Source: Virgibacillus salexigens | GTDB lineage: Bacteria > Bacillota > Bacilli > Bacillales > Amphibacillaceae | Reading direction: 5' to 3' | NCBI RefSeq assembly: GCF_014905415.1 | Contig: NZ_BNEO01000002.1 | Coordinates: forward strand, 682,001 to 746,000 | Length of the DNA: 64,000 nt | Part shown: piece by piece, positions 55,101 through 64,000 of the stretch | Layout: each line of letters begins with the position of its first letter | Position numbering within the stretch: position 1 is the stretch's first letter | The notes under the pieces: generated by a model | The model's input: only the letters and a program-made list of their open reading frames with translations | Database searches by the model: none | What the model was told of the DNA's origin: nothing | Translations under genes and position numbers: made by a program

Positions 55101-56084
55101 TTAAAATTCCGCTAGTTCTTTCATTGCTTTTTCAACTTTATCAGGGTTAATCATAAAATATTTTTCCATGGTTGGTGCATATGGCATGGAAGGAATTTCG
55201 GGACCTGCTAATCGTTGCACTGGTGCATCAAGATCAAACAAACAATTCTCTGCAATAATTGCTGCTACTTCACCAATAATACTTCCTTCTTTATTATCTT
55301 CCGTCACTAATAGCACTTTACCCGTTTTCGTTGCAGCGTCAATAATTGCTTCCTTATCTAGTGGATACACTGTGCGTAAGTCTAAAATATGTGCGTCAAT
55401 CCCTTCCTCAGCTAATTTTTCTGCTGCCTGTAGAGCAAAGTGAACACATAAGCCATACGTAATAATTGTAATATCGGAACCTTCCCTTTTTATATCTGCC
55501 TTACCAATCGGTAATACATAATCTTCTTCAGGAACTTCTCCCTTCAATAAACGATAAGCACGTTTATGTTCAAAAAATAAAACGGGATCATTATCACGAA
55601 TTGACGCCTTTAATAAACCTTTAACATCATAGGGAGTAGAAGGCATTACGATTTTCAATCCTGGTTGATTCGCAAAAACAGCTTCGACGGATTGAGAATG
55701 GTACAGCGCCCCATGAACACCGCCACCGTATGGTGCACGGATCGTCATTGGTACATTCCAGTCATTGTTCGAGCGATAACGTATTTTCGCAGCTTCAGAA
55801 ATAATCTGGTTGACGGCAGGCATAATAAAATCTGCAAATTGCATTTCTGCTACTGGGCGTAATCCATACATTGCCGCACCAATTCCTACCCCTGCAATGG
55901 CAGATTCGGCAAGGGGCGTATCTAATACTCTCGCCTCTCCAAACTCATCAAACAAGCCATCAGTAGCACGGAATACGCCTCCTTTTTTACCCACATCTTC
56001 TCCTAATACAAAAACATTTTCATCCCGTTGCATCTCTTCTCTTAAAGCAGCGGTTACTGCCTGAATATAAGACATTACTGGCAT
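55101..56084 (-). CDS. bkdAB: Branched-chain 2-oxo acid dehydrogenase E1 beta
   Basis: 327 residues, thiamine-diphosphate enzyme beta chain. FVLGEDVGKKGGVFRAT and PLAESAIAGVGIGAAMYGLRPV, with APYGGGVHGALYHSQSVEA. SD AAGGAGGG. 15 bases after bkdAA. Confidence 0.95.
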   Translation of the reverse strand: MPVMSYIQAVTAALREEMQRDENVFVLGEDVGKKGGVFRATDGLFDEFGEARVLDTPLAESAIAGVGIGAAMYGLRPVAEMQFADFIMPAVNQIISEAAKIRYRSNNDWNVPMTIRAPYGGGVHGALYHSQSVEAVFANQPGLKIVMPSTPYDVKGLLKASIRDNDPVLFFEHKRAYRLLKGEVPEEDYVLPIGKADIKREGSDITIITYGLCVHFALQAAEKLAEEGIDAHILDLRTVYPLDKEAIIDAATKTGKVLLVTEDNKEGSIIGEVAAIIAENCLFDLDAPVQRLAGPEIPSMPYAPTMEKYFMINPDKVEKAMKELAEF

Positions 56085-56099
56085 GACAATTCTCCCTCC

Positions 56100-57092
56100 T
56101 TACTCTTCATATACATATCTTAAGGCATCCTCAGGCTGTGCATAGGCTGCATTTTCAGCATAATCAGTAGCCTCGTTTACTTCTTTAGCAATTTCGTCAT
56201 TCACCTGTTTTTCAACGTCTTCGGATAATATATTCTCATCTTGTAAGTATTTAGCAAACGTAATCAGTGAATCTTTCTTCTTCGCTTCATCTACTTCTTT
56301 ACTTTCCCGATATGTCCGATCATCATCATCACTAGAGTGAGCTGTTAATCGATAAGACACAGCCTCAATTAATGTTGGACCTTCTCCATTAATCGCTCGT
56401 TCACGAGCATTCTTTACTGCTTCGTAAACGGCTAACGGATCATTCCCATCAACCGTATAACCCGGCATTCCGTATCCTTGAGCACGGTCAGCAACTGTTT
56501 CACTTGCAATTTGCTTCTCAATCGGTACAGAAATAGCGTATTTGTTGTTTTCAACCATTGTGATCACCGGGAGTTTGTGCACTCCTGCAAAGTTCAACCC
56601 TTCATGGAAGTCTCCTTGGTTCGAGGAACCCTCACCCAAAGTAACGAGCGATACAATTGGATCTTTTCTCATTTTTGCAGCTAATGCAACACCTACAGCA
56701 TGGGGTAATTGCGTTGTAACTGGTGATGAGCCGGTTAATATACGATTTTTCTTTTGACCAAAATGGCCTGGCATCTGACGACCACCTGAATTTGGGTCTT
56801 CCGCTTTTGCAAAACCTGAAAGCATTAATTCTTTTGAAGTCATACCAAATGCAAGTACCACACCCATATCACGGTAGTATGGTGCAACATAATCATGTTC
56901 TCTATCTAACGCAAAAGATGCGCCAATTTGCGCTGCTTCTTGGCCTTGACAGGAAATCACAAACGGTATCTTCCCTGCTCTATTGAGAAGCCACATTCTT
57001 TCATCGATTTTTCTAGCCAATAACATCATTTTATACATATGAAGAACCTGTTCATCTGTTAGTCCTAATTCTTTATGACGGTTTTGTGACAT
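56100..57092 (-). CDS. bkdAA: Branched-chain 2-oxo acid dehydrogenase E1 alpha
   Basis: 330 residues; thiamine-diphosphate motif GEGSSNQGDFHEGLNFAG then NNKYAIS, and YRLTAHSSDDD (phosphorylation-loop region). Forms the E1 with bkdAB. SD AAGGAGGG. Confidence 0.95.
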   Translation of the reverse strand: MSQNRHKELGLTDEQVLHMYKMMLLARKIDERMWLLNRAGKIPFVISCQGQEAAQIGASFALDREHDYVAPYYRDMGVVLAFGMTSKELMLSGFAKAEDPNSGGRQMPGHFGQKKNRILTGSSPVTTQLPHAVGVALAAKMRKDPIVSLVTLGEGSSNQGDFHEGLNFAGVHKLPVITMVENNKYAISVPIEKQIASETVADRAQGYGMPGYTVDGNDPLAVYEAVKNARERAINGEGPTLIEAVSYRLTAHSSDDDDRTYRESKEVDEAKKKDSLITFAKYLQDENILSEDVEKQVNDEIAKEVNEATDYAENAAYAQPEDALRYVYEE

Positions 57093-57112
57093 GCAAATTC
57101 CCTCCTTTAAAA

Positions 57113-58534
57113 TTATCCATGTATTTGTTTTCCATCAACGGCTAACGCTGCTTCTCCAATTACTTCTGACAATGTTGGATGAGGATGGATAGAATCAGCT
57201 ATTTCCCATGGGGTTGCATCAAGCACCTTCGCTAATCCTGCTTCAGAAATCATATCAGTTACATGAGGGCCAACCATATGTATACCTAATAAATCATCTG
57301 TTTGCTTGTCTGCAATGATTTTCACAAACCCATCTGCCTCCCCATAAACAAGCGCTTTACCAACTGCCTGAAAAGGAAACTTTCCGATTTTAACATCATA
57401 CCCTTGGTCTATTGCCTGTTTTTCTGTAAGACCAACACTAGCTGCTTCTGGACTAGAATAAATACATGAAGGGACATGATTATAATCAATAGGCGTTGGA
57501 TTTTTATCAGCCATATGCTCAACTGCAGTAATTCCTTCATGTGATGCCACATGTGCTAATTGCATGCCGCCAATTACATCTCCGATTGCGTAAATATGCG
57601 ATTCCTTCGTTTGATAATAGCTATTGGTTTGAATCGAACCGTTTTCAACAATTATATCTGTATTTTCTATACCAATATTAGTGGTGTTTGGTTTTCTTCC
57701 AACTGAAACGAGCATTTTATCAGCTGCAAATTGCTGATTTTCACCATCTACCTCTGCCTCCACTGAAATTCCATTTTCTTTTTCAATTGTATCTGCTAAT
57801 ACTTTGGCATTTTTAACAAATGAAATTCCTTTTTTCTTTAATAATTTTTCAACTTCTTTGGCTACTTCAAGATCTTCTGTTGGAAGGATGTGATCTAAGT
57901 ATTCAATTACCGTTACATCAACATCAAAGTCGGCAAGCATGGAGGCCCATTCTATTCCAATAACTCCGCCCCCGACAATAATAATTGATTCAGGTAATGC
58001 CGTCATTTTTAAAGCATCGTCGGAGGTCATAATATATTCATGGTCGATTTCCAACCCAGGTAATGTTTTTGGAGAAGAACCTGTAGCTATAAGAACATTC
58101 TTAGGGATAAGCATAGTGTTTTCCTCCCCGTTTGAATATTCAATTGAAATTGTACCAGGCATAGGCGAAAAGATACTAGGACCTAAAATGCGACCAAAAC
58201 CATGATATATCTCGATCTTTCCTTTTTTCATTAATCCTTGTACACCTTGATGCAGCTTTGTTATAATGGAATGCTTACGTTCTTGTACTTTGCTAAAATT
58301 AACAGCAGTCGCCTTCGTTTCAATACCGAATTCATTAGCGCTTTTTGTTTGTTTATATACTTCAGCACTTCGTAATAATGCTTTCGAAGGTATACAGCCA
58401 CGATGTAAACATGTACCACCTAGTTCTGCTTTTTCTACAATAGCTACACTCATACCGAGTTGCGATGCTCTAATAGCAGCAACATAGCCACCCGTTCCCC
58501 CACCAAGTATTACTAAATCAAATTCCTTAGCCAT
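57113..58534 (-). CDS. lpdV: Dihydrolipoyl dehydrogenase (E3)
   Basis: 473 residues. FAD motif LVILGGGTGGYVAAIRA, redox disulfide GGTCLHRGCIPSKAL, NAD motif GGGVIGIEWASML and the C-terminal HPHPTLSE (His/Glu pair). Reoxidises the lipoyl group. Operon-specific E3 by context. Confidence 0.95.
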   Translation of the reverse strand: MAKEFDLVILGGGTGGYVAAIRASQLGMSVAIVEKAELGGTCLHRGCIPSKALLRSAEVYKQTKSANEFGIETKATAVNFSKVQERKHSIITKLHQGVQGLMKKGKIEIYHGFGRILGPSIFSPMPGTISIEYSNGEENTMLIPKNVLIATGSSPKTLPGLEIDHEYIMTSDDALKMTALPESIIIVGGGVIGIEWASMLADFDVDVTVIEYLDHILPTEDLEVAKEVEKLLKKKGISFVKNAKVLADTIEKENGISVEAEVDGENQQFAADKMLVSVGRKPNTTNIGIENTDIIVENGSIQTNSYYQTKESHIYAIGDVIGGMQLAHVASHEGITAVEHMADKNPTPIDYNHVPSCIYSSPEAASVGLTEKQAIDQGYDVKIGKFPFQAVGKALVYGEADGFVKIIADKQTDDLLGIHMVGPHVTDMISEAGLAKVLDATPWEIADSIHPHPTLSEVIGEAALAVDGKQIHG

Positions 58535-58537
58535 TTC

Positions 58538-59638
58538 TTACACTCCTTTGCCAATTAACGTATTAGGGTATGTTTTGGGAACTTCTTCATCTCGCAAAAT
58601 ACGCAATACTCCTTCATTTAAGGCTTTTAATTCATCTTCACCTGGATAAACAACCGTATCTGCAATCCAATCAATTCGTTTAATAATCATATCTGTAAAT
58701 TCTTTTCCATAGGCTAACCCACCAGTTAGGACAATAACATCAACTTTACCTGAAAGTACTGCACTAGCCGATCCTATTTCCTTAGCAATTTGATATGCCA
58801 TCGCTTCATAAATTGCTTTTGCACGATTATCGCCTGCAGCAATTCGTTTTTCTACTTCTCTGGCATCGCTCGTTTCTAAATACCCCATTAATCCACCATG
58901 ACCCACGACCATTTTCATGATTTCTTCGCGAAAATATTCACCAGAAAAACATAAATCAATTAAATCCCCAGCCGGAACAGTTCCAGCTCTTTCTGGGGAA
59001 AAAGGGCCTTCTCCATGTAAACCGTTATTTACATCGATTACTTTGCCTTGTTTGTGTGCACCAACAGAAATTCCTCCACCCATATGTGCCACAATTAAAT
59101 TCATATGTTCATACTTTTGTTGAAGGTCTGTAGCAACTTTTCTAGCAACTGCTTTTTGATTAAGCGCATGAAAAATACTCTTTCTTGGTATTTTGGCAAA
59201 TCCTGAATAACGAGCAATGTCATCTAATTCATCAACAACGACTGGATCAACGATATATGCAGGTATATTTAATCCAGTAGCTATTTCATTCGCAATAATT
59301 CCACCTAAATTTGAGGCATGTTCCCCATTATACCCGATTTTTAAGTCAGAAAGCATCTGTTCATTTACTTGATACGTACCGCCTTGAATTGCTTGTAACA
59401 ATCCGCCTCTTCCACAAACTGCACTTAGCTTTGAAATATTGATCCCTTCGTAATCAAGTTGTTCCAAAATGATTCGCTTGCGATACGCATATTGTTCAAT
59501 AATGGTAGAAAATTGATCTAAATCATCTGGATGATGTCGGATCGTTTTCTCAAAAATACAGGAATCATTATCAAAAACACCAATTTTGGTTGAAGTAGAG
59601 CCTGGATTAATGATTAGATTTCTAAATTGATCTCGCAA
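58538..59638 (-). CDS. buk: Butyrate kinase
   Basis: Makes ATP from (branched) acyl phosphate. 366 residues; [16 protein letters not shown] (phosphate 1), [21 protein letters not shown] and VLTGGLAYG are acetokinase-family motifs. The start is doubtful: TTG 59638 has GGAGG at 8 bases; ATG 59644 has only 2. 4 bases before lpdV. Confidence 0.92.
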   Translation of the reverse strand: MRDQFRNLIINPGSTSTKIGVFDNDSCIFEKTIRHHPDDLDQFSTIIEQYAYRKRIILEQLDYEGINISKLSAVCGRGGLLQAIQGGTYQVNEQMLSDLKIGYNGEHASNLGGIIANEIATGLNIPAYIVDPVVVDELDDIARYSGFAKIPRKSIFHALNQKAVARKVATDLQQKYEHMNLIVAHMGGGISVGAHKQGKVIDVNNGLHGEGPFSPERAGTVPAGDLIDLCFSGEYFREEIMKMVVGHGGLMGYLETSDAREVEKRIAAGDNRAKAIYEAMAYQIAKEIGSASAVLSGKVDVIVLTGGLAYGKEFTDMIIKRIDWIADTVVYPGEDELKALNEGVLRILRDEEVPKTYPNTLIGKGV

Positions 59639-59667
59639 TAACATTACCTCCAATATCTAGTTGTACC

Positions 59668-60762
59668 TTAACGTCTGCTTAAAATATGATGTCCATTAAG
59701 TAGGAACTGACTTCTAGAATTTCTTTCGGATTCGATCCGCTCTTCAGCCATTCGATCCGCTGCTACATACGTAGGAATATTATCCCGATTAGATATTTCG
59801 AATACTTTTTGTAAGCTGTCGTAAATCGTTTCTACTTTTTTCATCGCTCTATCCCGATTGTAGCCTTGTAATTCATCCGCTACATTGATAACACCACCGG
59901 AATTAATGACGTAATCTGGAGCATACACAATACCTTTCTCGTGAATAATGTCACCATGTTTGGTTGATTTCAATTGATTATTTGCAGAACCGGCAATTAC
60001 CTTCGCCTTTATTCTCGGAATTGTATCATCGTTAATGGTAGCTCCCAAAGCACATGGAGCATATATATCACAATCCACATCATAGATATCCTCAGGTTCA
60101 ACTGCTTGTGCATCAAATGCAGTTACCGCCTTTTCAACTGCATCTTTATTAATGTCCGTTACAATTAACTTGGCACCTTCTTCATGTAAAAACTCACATA
60201 GCGCATAGGCTACGTTTCCAATTCCTTGTACTGCAACGGTTTTACCTTCTAAAGAATCATCTCCATAGGCTGCTTTAGCGGCAGCTATCATCCCTTTATA
60301 AACTCCGTAAGCAGTCACTGGTGAAGGATTACCTGAAGAGCCTGATTCGGGAGAAATCCCTGTAACAAAGTCCGTTTCCATATGAATAAGATCCATATCA
60401 TGTACAGTTGTTCCAACATCTTCTGCAGTAATATATCTACCATTTAAACCTTGTATATATCTACCGAAAGCCCGAAACATTTCTGGACTTTTATCTTTTT
60501 TGGGATCACCGATAATGACCGTTTTTCCTCCGCCTAAGTTTAAACCAGCTGCAGCATTTTTATAGGTCATACCCTTAGCTAGTCGTAAAGCATCTTCAAT
60601 TGCTTCTTCCTCCGTTTTATATGTCCACATTCTTGTCCCGCCTAGCGCAGGCCCTAGAGTAGTATCGTGAATTGCGATAATCGCCTTTAATCCAGAATTC
60701 TTATCTTGACAAAAAACCAATTGTTCATAATCATACTCTTCCATATAACTAAATAGTTGCAT
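59668..60762 (-). CDS. bcd: Leucine dehydrogenase
   Basis: Oxidative deamination of Leu, Val and Ile, NAD-dependent. 364 residues. [41 protein letters not shown] (by parts) contains the catalytic lysine region; NAD motif [14 protein letters not shown]. Supplies keto acids to the dehydrogenase. SD GGAGG. Confidence 0.95.
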   Translation of the reverse strand: MQLFSYMEEYDYEQLVFCQDKNSGLKAIIAIHDTTLGPALGGTRMWTYKTEEEAIEDALRLAKGMTYKNAAAGLNLGGGKTVIIGDPKKDKSPEMFRAFGRYIQGLNGRYITAEDVGTTVHDMDLIHMETDFVTGISPESGSSGNPSPVTAYGVYKGMIAAAKAAYGDDSLEGKTVAVQGIGNVAYALCEFLHEEGAKLIVTDINKDAVEKAVTAFDAQAVEPEDIYDVDCDIYAPCALGATINDDTIPRIKAKVIAGSANNQLKSTKHGDIIHEKGIVYAPDYVINSGGVINVADELQGYNRDRAMKKVETIYDSLQKVFEISNRDNIPTYVAADRMAEERIESERNSRSQFLLNGHHILSRR

Positions 60763-60774
60763 TATTAATTCCTC

Positions 60775-61701
60775 CTAGAATGATTTCGATGAGACAAGGG
60801 CTAATGAAATAGAATACAGTTTGTTTTCAGCTGTATCTGCCCTCGATGTTAAAATGATTGGTACCTTAGCACCGCTAATGACTGCAGCAACTTTTGCTTG
60901 TGCATAATAAACAAATGATTTATATAAGGCATTCCCCGCTTCAATAGACGATGCAAGTAAGATATCCGCATGACCCGCTACCTTTGAATCGATTCCTTTT
61001 TGGTTTGCTGCTGTTATTGAAACAGCATTGTCAAATGCTAGTGGCCCATCAATGATACATCCTTTTATTTGATTTCTTCGCTGCATTTGTGTAAGTACGG
61101 CTGCATCTATCGTTGAAGGCATAGCTTGATTCACAACTTCTACCGGCGTTATTGCTGCAACCTTAGGCACTTCAACACCAATACCTTGTGCAATTTGAAC
61201 TGCATTGTTTATTATTTCTGCTTTTTGCTGCAAATCAGGAGCAATATTCATTGCAGCATCTGTAAGAAAAATCAAGCGTTCTTGATTTGGGATTTCAAAC
61301 AGTGCGACATGAGACAAGATTTTCCCTGTTCGCAAGCCATATTCTTTATTTAATGCTGCTTTTAAAATATTCTTTGTAGCGATATCGCCTTTCATGAGAA
61401 TATCTGCTTCTTTACTCGAAACGGATCTAACTGCAGCAACGGCAGCTTCGTCAATTTGTTCTGTGTGTTCGATTATGAGTTCCTCGGATGGCCATTGATC
61501 CATGACAAACCCTAATTCAGCTGCATCCTTTTCCATTTTATTCTTATCTCCGAATAATTTAAATCGACATAAACCATCCTCAAGAGCCATTTTCACTGCT
61601 TGAAGAATTCCTGTATCAGCAGCATTCGCAATTGCAATCATTTGTTTTCTTTCTTGCTTTGTTTTATCTTTTAATTCGTTTAATGTTTTTATTGTTCCCA
61701 T
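60775..61701 (-). CDS. ptb: Phosphate butyryltransferase
   Basis: Converts acyl-CoA to acyl phosphate for Buk. 308 residues; family core KGDIATKNILKAALNKEYGL, LSHVALFE and DGPLAFDNAVS. ATG 61701 has AAGGAGG at 5 bases; the longer in-frame start would run through the sigma-54 promoter. First gene of the operon. Confidence 0.94.
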   Translation of the reverse strand: MGTIKTLNELKDKTKQERKQMIAIANAADTGILQAVKMALEDGLCRFKLFGDKNKMEKDAAELGFVMDQWPSEELIIEHTEQIDEAAVAAVRSVSSKEADILMKGDIATKNILKAALNKEYGLRTGKILSHVALFEIPNQERLIFLTDAAMNIAPDLQQKAEIINNAVQIAQGIGVEVPKVAAITPVEVVNQAMPSTIDAAVLTQMQRRNQIKGCIIDGPLAFDNAVSITAANQKGIDSKVAGHADILLASSIEAGNALYKSFVYYAQAKVAAVISGAKVPIILTSRADTAENKLYSISLALVSSKSF

Positions 61702-61730
61702 ATCGGCCTCCTTAGCTCCCATTCTTACTA

Positions 61731-61746
61731 TGCAAAAATCATGCCA
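61731..61746 (-). promoter_or_regulatory. Sigma-54 (SigL) promoter of the bkd operon
   Basis: TGGCATGATTTTTGCA on the minus strand: GG, exactly 10 bases, GC, matching TGGCACG-N4-TTGCW at -24/-12. It places the start about 20 bases before the ptb ATG. Confidence 0.9.
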
Positions 61747-61758
61747 AAATAAACTTAT

Positions 61759-61772
61759 TGAAAACGCTTCAT
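61759..61772 (+). promoter_or_regulatory. Candidate cre (CcpA site)
   Basis: TGAAAACGCTTCAT matches TGWAARCGYTWNCW at 13 of 14, located between the putative enhancer and the -24 element. Would add carbon catabolite control of the operon. Tentative. Confidence 0.3.
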
Positions 61773-61797
61773 TTATTAAATGTTTATCCTGCATATC

Positions 61798-61814
61798 TTT
61801 GCGGGTATCGCAAA
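61798..61814. promoter_or_regulatory. Candidate BkdR enhancer site
   Basis: A perfect 6-bp inverted repeat TTTGCG-5-CGCAAA, directly after the bkdR stop and about 52 bases upstream of the -24 element, where an enhancer-binding activator would bind. Confidence 0.5.
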
Positions 61815-63875
61815 TTATTGCATGCTATTTTTTTCAATTTCGTATTTATCCATTTTATAATACAAACTTCGAATAGATATATTCAGATCTTTGGCAGTCT
61901 TCGTTTTATTATAATTATTGCTCTTGTATATACGCTTAATATATTGTTTTTCATAGTTCTCAACAGCAGTCTGTAAGGAATTATTTTGTTCTGTCATTTG
62001 TACCATCTCTTTTTCATTCGATTTCCCTAAAAGATTTGGCAAATGTTTCTGTTTTATAACTTCTTCGTTCATATCCATATAAATCATTGCCCGTCCAAGA
62101 ATATTCTCTAATTCCCGAATGTTCCCCGGCCAATGATAATGTTTTAAAACATCAAGTACTTCATTTGAAATAGAATGAACATTTCTTCCATAATCTTGAT
62201 TTATCTTCAATATAATATGATCAGCTAATAGAGGTAAGTCAGACAATCTTTCCTGTAAAGTAGGAATAAAGATAGGCAATCGATTCAAACGATAGTATAA
62301 ATCTTCTCTAAACGTTTTAGCCATTATCGCTTTTTCCAAATTGATATTTGTTGCAGTGATGATTCTTACATTTATGGCAATAGGCTCGGTTCCACCAACT
62401 CGTACTATTTCATTTTCTTGCAGTACTCTTAGTAGTTTAGCTTGCATATTTAACGATAATTCGCCTATTTCATCCAGAAATATACTGCCGAAATTTGCTT
62501 CCTCAAAGAGCCCCTTCTTTCCACCAGCTTTAGCACCTGAAAAAGCCCCCTCTTCATAACCAAATAACTCGCTCTCTAAAATGGATTCCGCGATAGCTGC
62601 ACAGTTTACTCGGATAAATTTATGATGTTTACGATCGCTTTCATTATGTATGGCATGTGCAAACAATTCTTTTCCAGTACCTGATTCACCTCTCAGAAGT
62701 ACCGTGGCTGGTGTTTTTGCACCAACCTTTGCTTGCTCAAGAGCTAATTTCATTTCCGTAGAATTACCAATAATGTCATCAAACGTATACTTTGCTTCCA
62801 AATTACGAATAATTTGTCTTGCCCGTTTTAATTCACTCGTTAATGCTTGTATTTCAGAAATATCATGAAGTACACCTACACTCCCTTTCATTTTTCCATC
62901 CACAATCACAGGAGCAACATTAACATATACCTCTTTTTTATTTGGTCCTACCTTCATCGTGGCCCCTCGTACACCGCGACGTGTTTGTAGAACTTTCAAA
63001 TGCATGCTTTCTCCTTCAGAAATATCAGTAGTTGCTGGTTTTCCAATAACATCTGCTTCTTCTAGACCAGTTATCCGAGTATACGCAGGATTTATCATGA
63101 TTCCTAACCCATTCTCATCTGCTACACTAATTGCTTCATCAGATGAGTAAATAATTGCTTCCAGCATTGTTTTGATTTCTTTTAAATCCGTGTTTTCTTC
63201 CGCTAACTTCACGACCTCAGTAATATCCTTAAATACTGCGAAAGCACCTACCAGCAAGTCATCAGCGCTAATAATTGGAATTCGAGTCGTAATAACCTGC
63301 TTTCCATTCTCTAAAGTAAGCTTTTGATTTACCTCTTTCCTTCGATTTCGCAACACATGTGGTAATCTCGTATTCGTGATTACTTGTTCAATTGATTGAC
63401 CTTCGAACTCCGGTTTTGCCTTTCCGACAATAGATTCCGCACTGTGATTAACAAAAGTTACTCTACCTTCATTATTTACGACAATCATACCATCGCGAAT
63501 ATTGTTTAAGATCAATTCCTGATTTCGCATTTGTAGTTTAACTTTATCCAAAAGCGCTTCTTTCTCATCTACCAATTCGGAAATAATATAAGCAACACTA
63601 CCAGGGATAACGACTGTTTTCCGGTTTCTTGATTCAATTAGATGATCAAGAACAGTTTCATTCCCTGTAGCTTCTATAACAATATCTATATCCTTATTTA
63701 TCCAATTTTTCCAACTATTATCAATAGGGATGTTGTATCTTTTTGCTAACTCAATACCAGGTGCATTATCTTTTGGATCAATTACCGCTACAATCTCCAT
63801 GGTTTCAGTAGCATATAATATATTTAAAAGTATGCTACCACCTTTACCTGCGCCAACAATAAGCACTCGCTTCAT
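61815..63875 (-). CDS. bkdR: Sigma-54-dependent activator BkdR
   Basis: Enhancer-binding activator of the following operon, 686 residues. An N-terminal Rossmann-like region starts [20 protein letters not shown] (glycine-rich), then two PAS domains (about 125-230, 245-360), the AAA+ domain with Walker [14 protein letters not shown], a GAFSGA loop in place of the usual GAFTGA, Walker [10 protein letters not shown], and a Fis-type HTH ([30 protein letters not shown] by parts). ATG 63875 has AAGGTGG at 6 bases; the 25-residue upstream extension runs across the promoter. The ligand is not known; a CoA or NAD-like signal is possible. Confidence 0.93.
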   Translation of the reverse strand: MKRVLIVGAGKGGSILLNILYATETMEIVAVIDPKDNAPGIELAKRYNIPIDNSWKNWINKDIDIVIEATGNETVLDHLIESRNRKTVVIPGSVAYIISELVDEKEALLDKVKLQMRNQELILNNIRDGMIVVNNEGRVTFVNHSAESIVGKAKPEFEGQSIEQVITNTRLPHVLRNRRKEVNQKLTLENGKQVITTRIPIISADDLLVGAFAVFKDITEVVKLAEENTDLKEIKTMLEAIIYSSDEAISVADENGLGIMINPAYTRITGLEEADVIGKPATTDISEGESMHLKVLQTRRGVRGATMKVGPNKKEVYVNVAPVIVDGKMKGSVGVLHDISEIQALTSELKRARQIIRNLEAKYTFDDIIGNSTEMKLALEQAKVGAKTPATVLLRGESGTGKELFAHAIHNESDRKHHKFIRVNCAAIAESILESELFGYEEGAFSGAKAGGKKGLFEEANFGSIFLDEIGELSLNMQAKLLRVLQENEIVRVGGTEPIAINVRIITATNINLEKAIMAKTFREDLYYRLNRLPIFIPTLQERLSDLPLLADHIILKINQDYGRNVHSISNEVLDVLKHYHWPGNIRELENILGRAMIYMDMNEEVIKQKHLPNLLGKSNEKEMVQMTEQNNSLQTAVENYEKQYIKRIYKSNNYNKTKTAKDLNISIRSLYYKMDKYEIEKNSMQ

Positions 63876-63908
63876 CTCATCCCACCTTGCATAATTTTGC
63901 ATACTATT

Positions 63909-63937
63909 ATCATACGATAGCCTGCAATTGAATGCAA
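63909..63937 (-). promoter_or_regulatory. SigA-type promoter of bkdR
   Basis: TTGCAT, exactly 17 bases, TATGAT on the minus strand, 34 bases before the bkdR ATG. The last 60 bases of the window hold no gene I can support. Confidence 0.65.
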
Positions 63938-64000
63938 ATTGTAACTTCATTCCTTTTTTAGAATTGTTTTGATATACTACAATGAGACACTAGATAAGGG

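Overview
The window is a low-GC Firmicute chromosome from an endospore-forming, aerobic, heterotrophic Bacillaceae. Gene order follows the Bacillus subtilis gudB-res-spoVA-sigF-fur-yqj-bkd neighbourhood. The protein sequences look diverged from Bacillus proper and would fit an Oceanobacillus- or Virgibacillus-like genus (inference, not searched). Almost every gene is on the minus strand. I see no rRNA, tRNA, CRISPR array, complete insertion sequence, prophage or replication origin.

Region 1 (1-9.4 kb): the partial glutamate dehydrogenase gene, the ClpC adaptor MecB/YpbH, a phosphoesterase, a CPBP protease, RecS helicase and YpbB in an overlapping chain, ferredoxin (plus strand), the SigX/RsiX cell-envelope sigma module with its own autoregulatory promoter, and an unusual DUF4430 lipoprotein plus ECF S-component pair placed between sigX and resE. 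Region 2 (9.4-21.2 kb): resABCDE (cytochrome c maturation and redox two-component system), rluB, spmA-spmB-dacB (spore cortex), an Fe/Mn superoxide dismutase and scpA-scpB (chromosome condensation). Region 3 (21.3-38.2 kb): a 29-residue YjcZ-type miniprotein, an orphan ribT, a small M50 protease, ppiB, lysA, a shortened spoVA locus (AA, AB and AF only), the forespore switch spoIIAA-spoIIAB-sigF with dacF, nucleoside catabolism (deoB-punA-pdp), xerD, fur, spoIIM, an endonuclease Q-like PHP protein and the ADP-ribose pyrophosphatase gene.

Region 4 (38.3-53.7 kb): mainly yqj/yqk metabolism: two reductases (YqkF, NamA), YqkB, the metallo-hydrolase/SDR pair YqjP-YqjQ behind a palindromic operator, M20 peptidases, a glycerophosphodiesterase, RNase Z, an aldehyde dehydrogenase, DNA polymerase IV, methylmalonyl-CoA epimerase with an acyl-CoA carboxyltransferase, the Prli42-like miniprotein, YqjA and a bacilliredoxin. 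Region 5 (53.8-64 kb): a complete branched-chain keto-acid operon, ptb-bcd-buk-lpdV-bkdAA-bkdAB-bkdB, driven by a textbook sigma-54 promoter and its enhancer-binding activator BkdR just upstream. Leucine dehydrogenase makes keto acids, the dehydrogenase complex makes branched acyl-CoAs (fatty-acid primers), and Ptb/Buk convert them to acids plus ATP.

The most notable items are the regulatory sites and departures from the expected gene order: the sigma-54 promoter with a candidate BkdR enhancer, a PerR-type box before fur, palindromic operators before yqjP and deoB, a terminator-like leader before the superoxide dismutase gene, the missing spoVAC-AD-AE genes, the DUF4430/S-component pair, the orphan ribT, and two miniprotein genes of under 40 residues.
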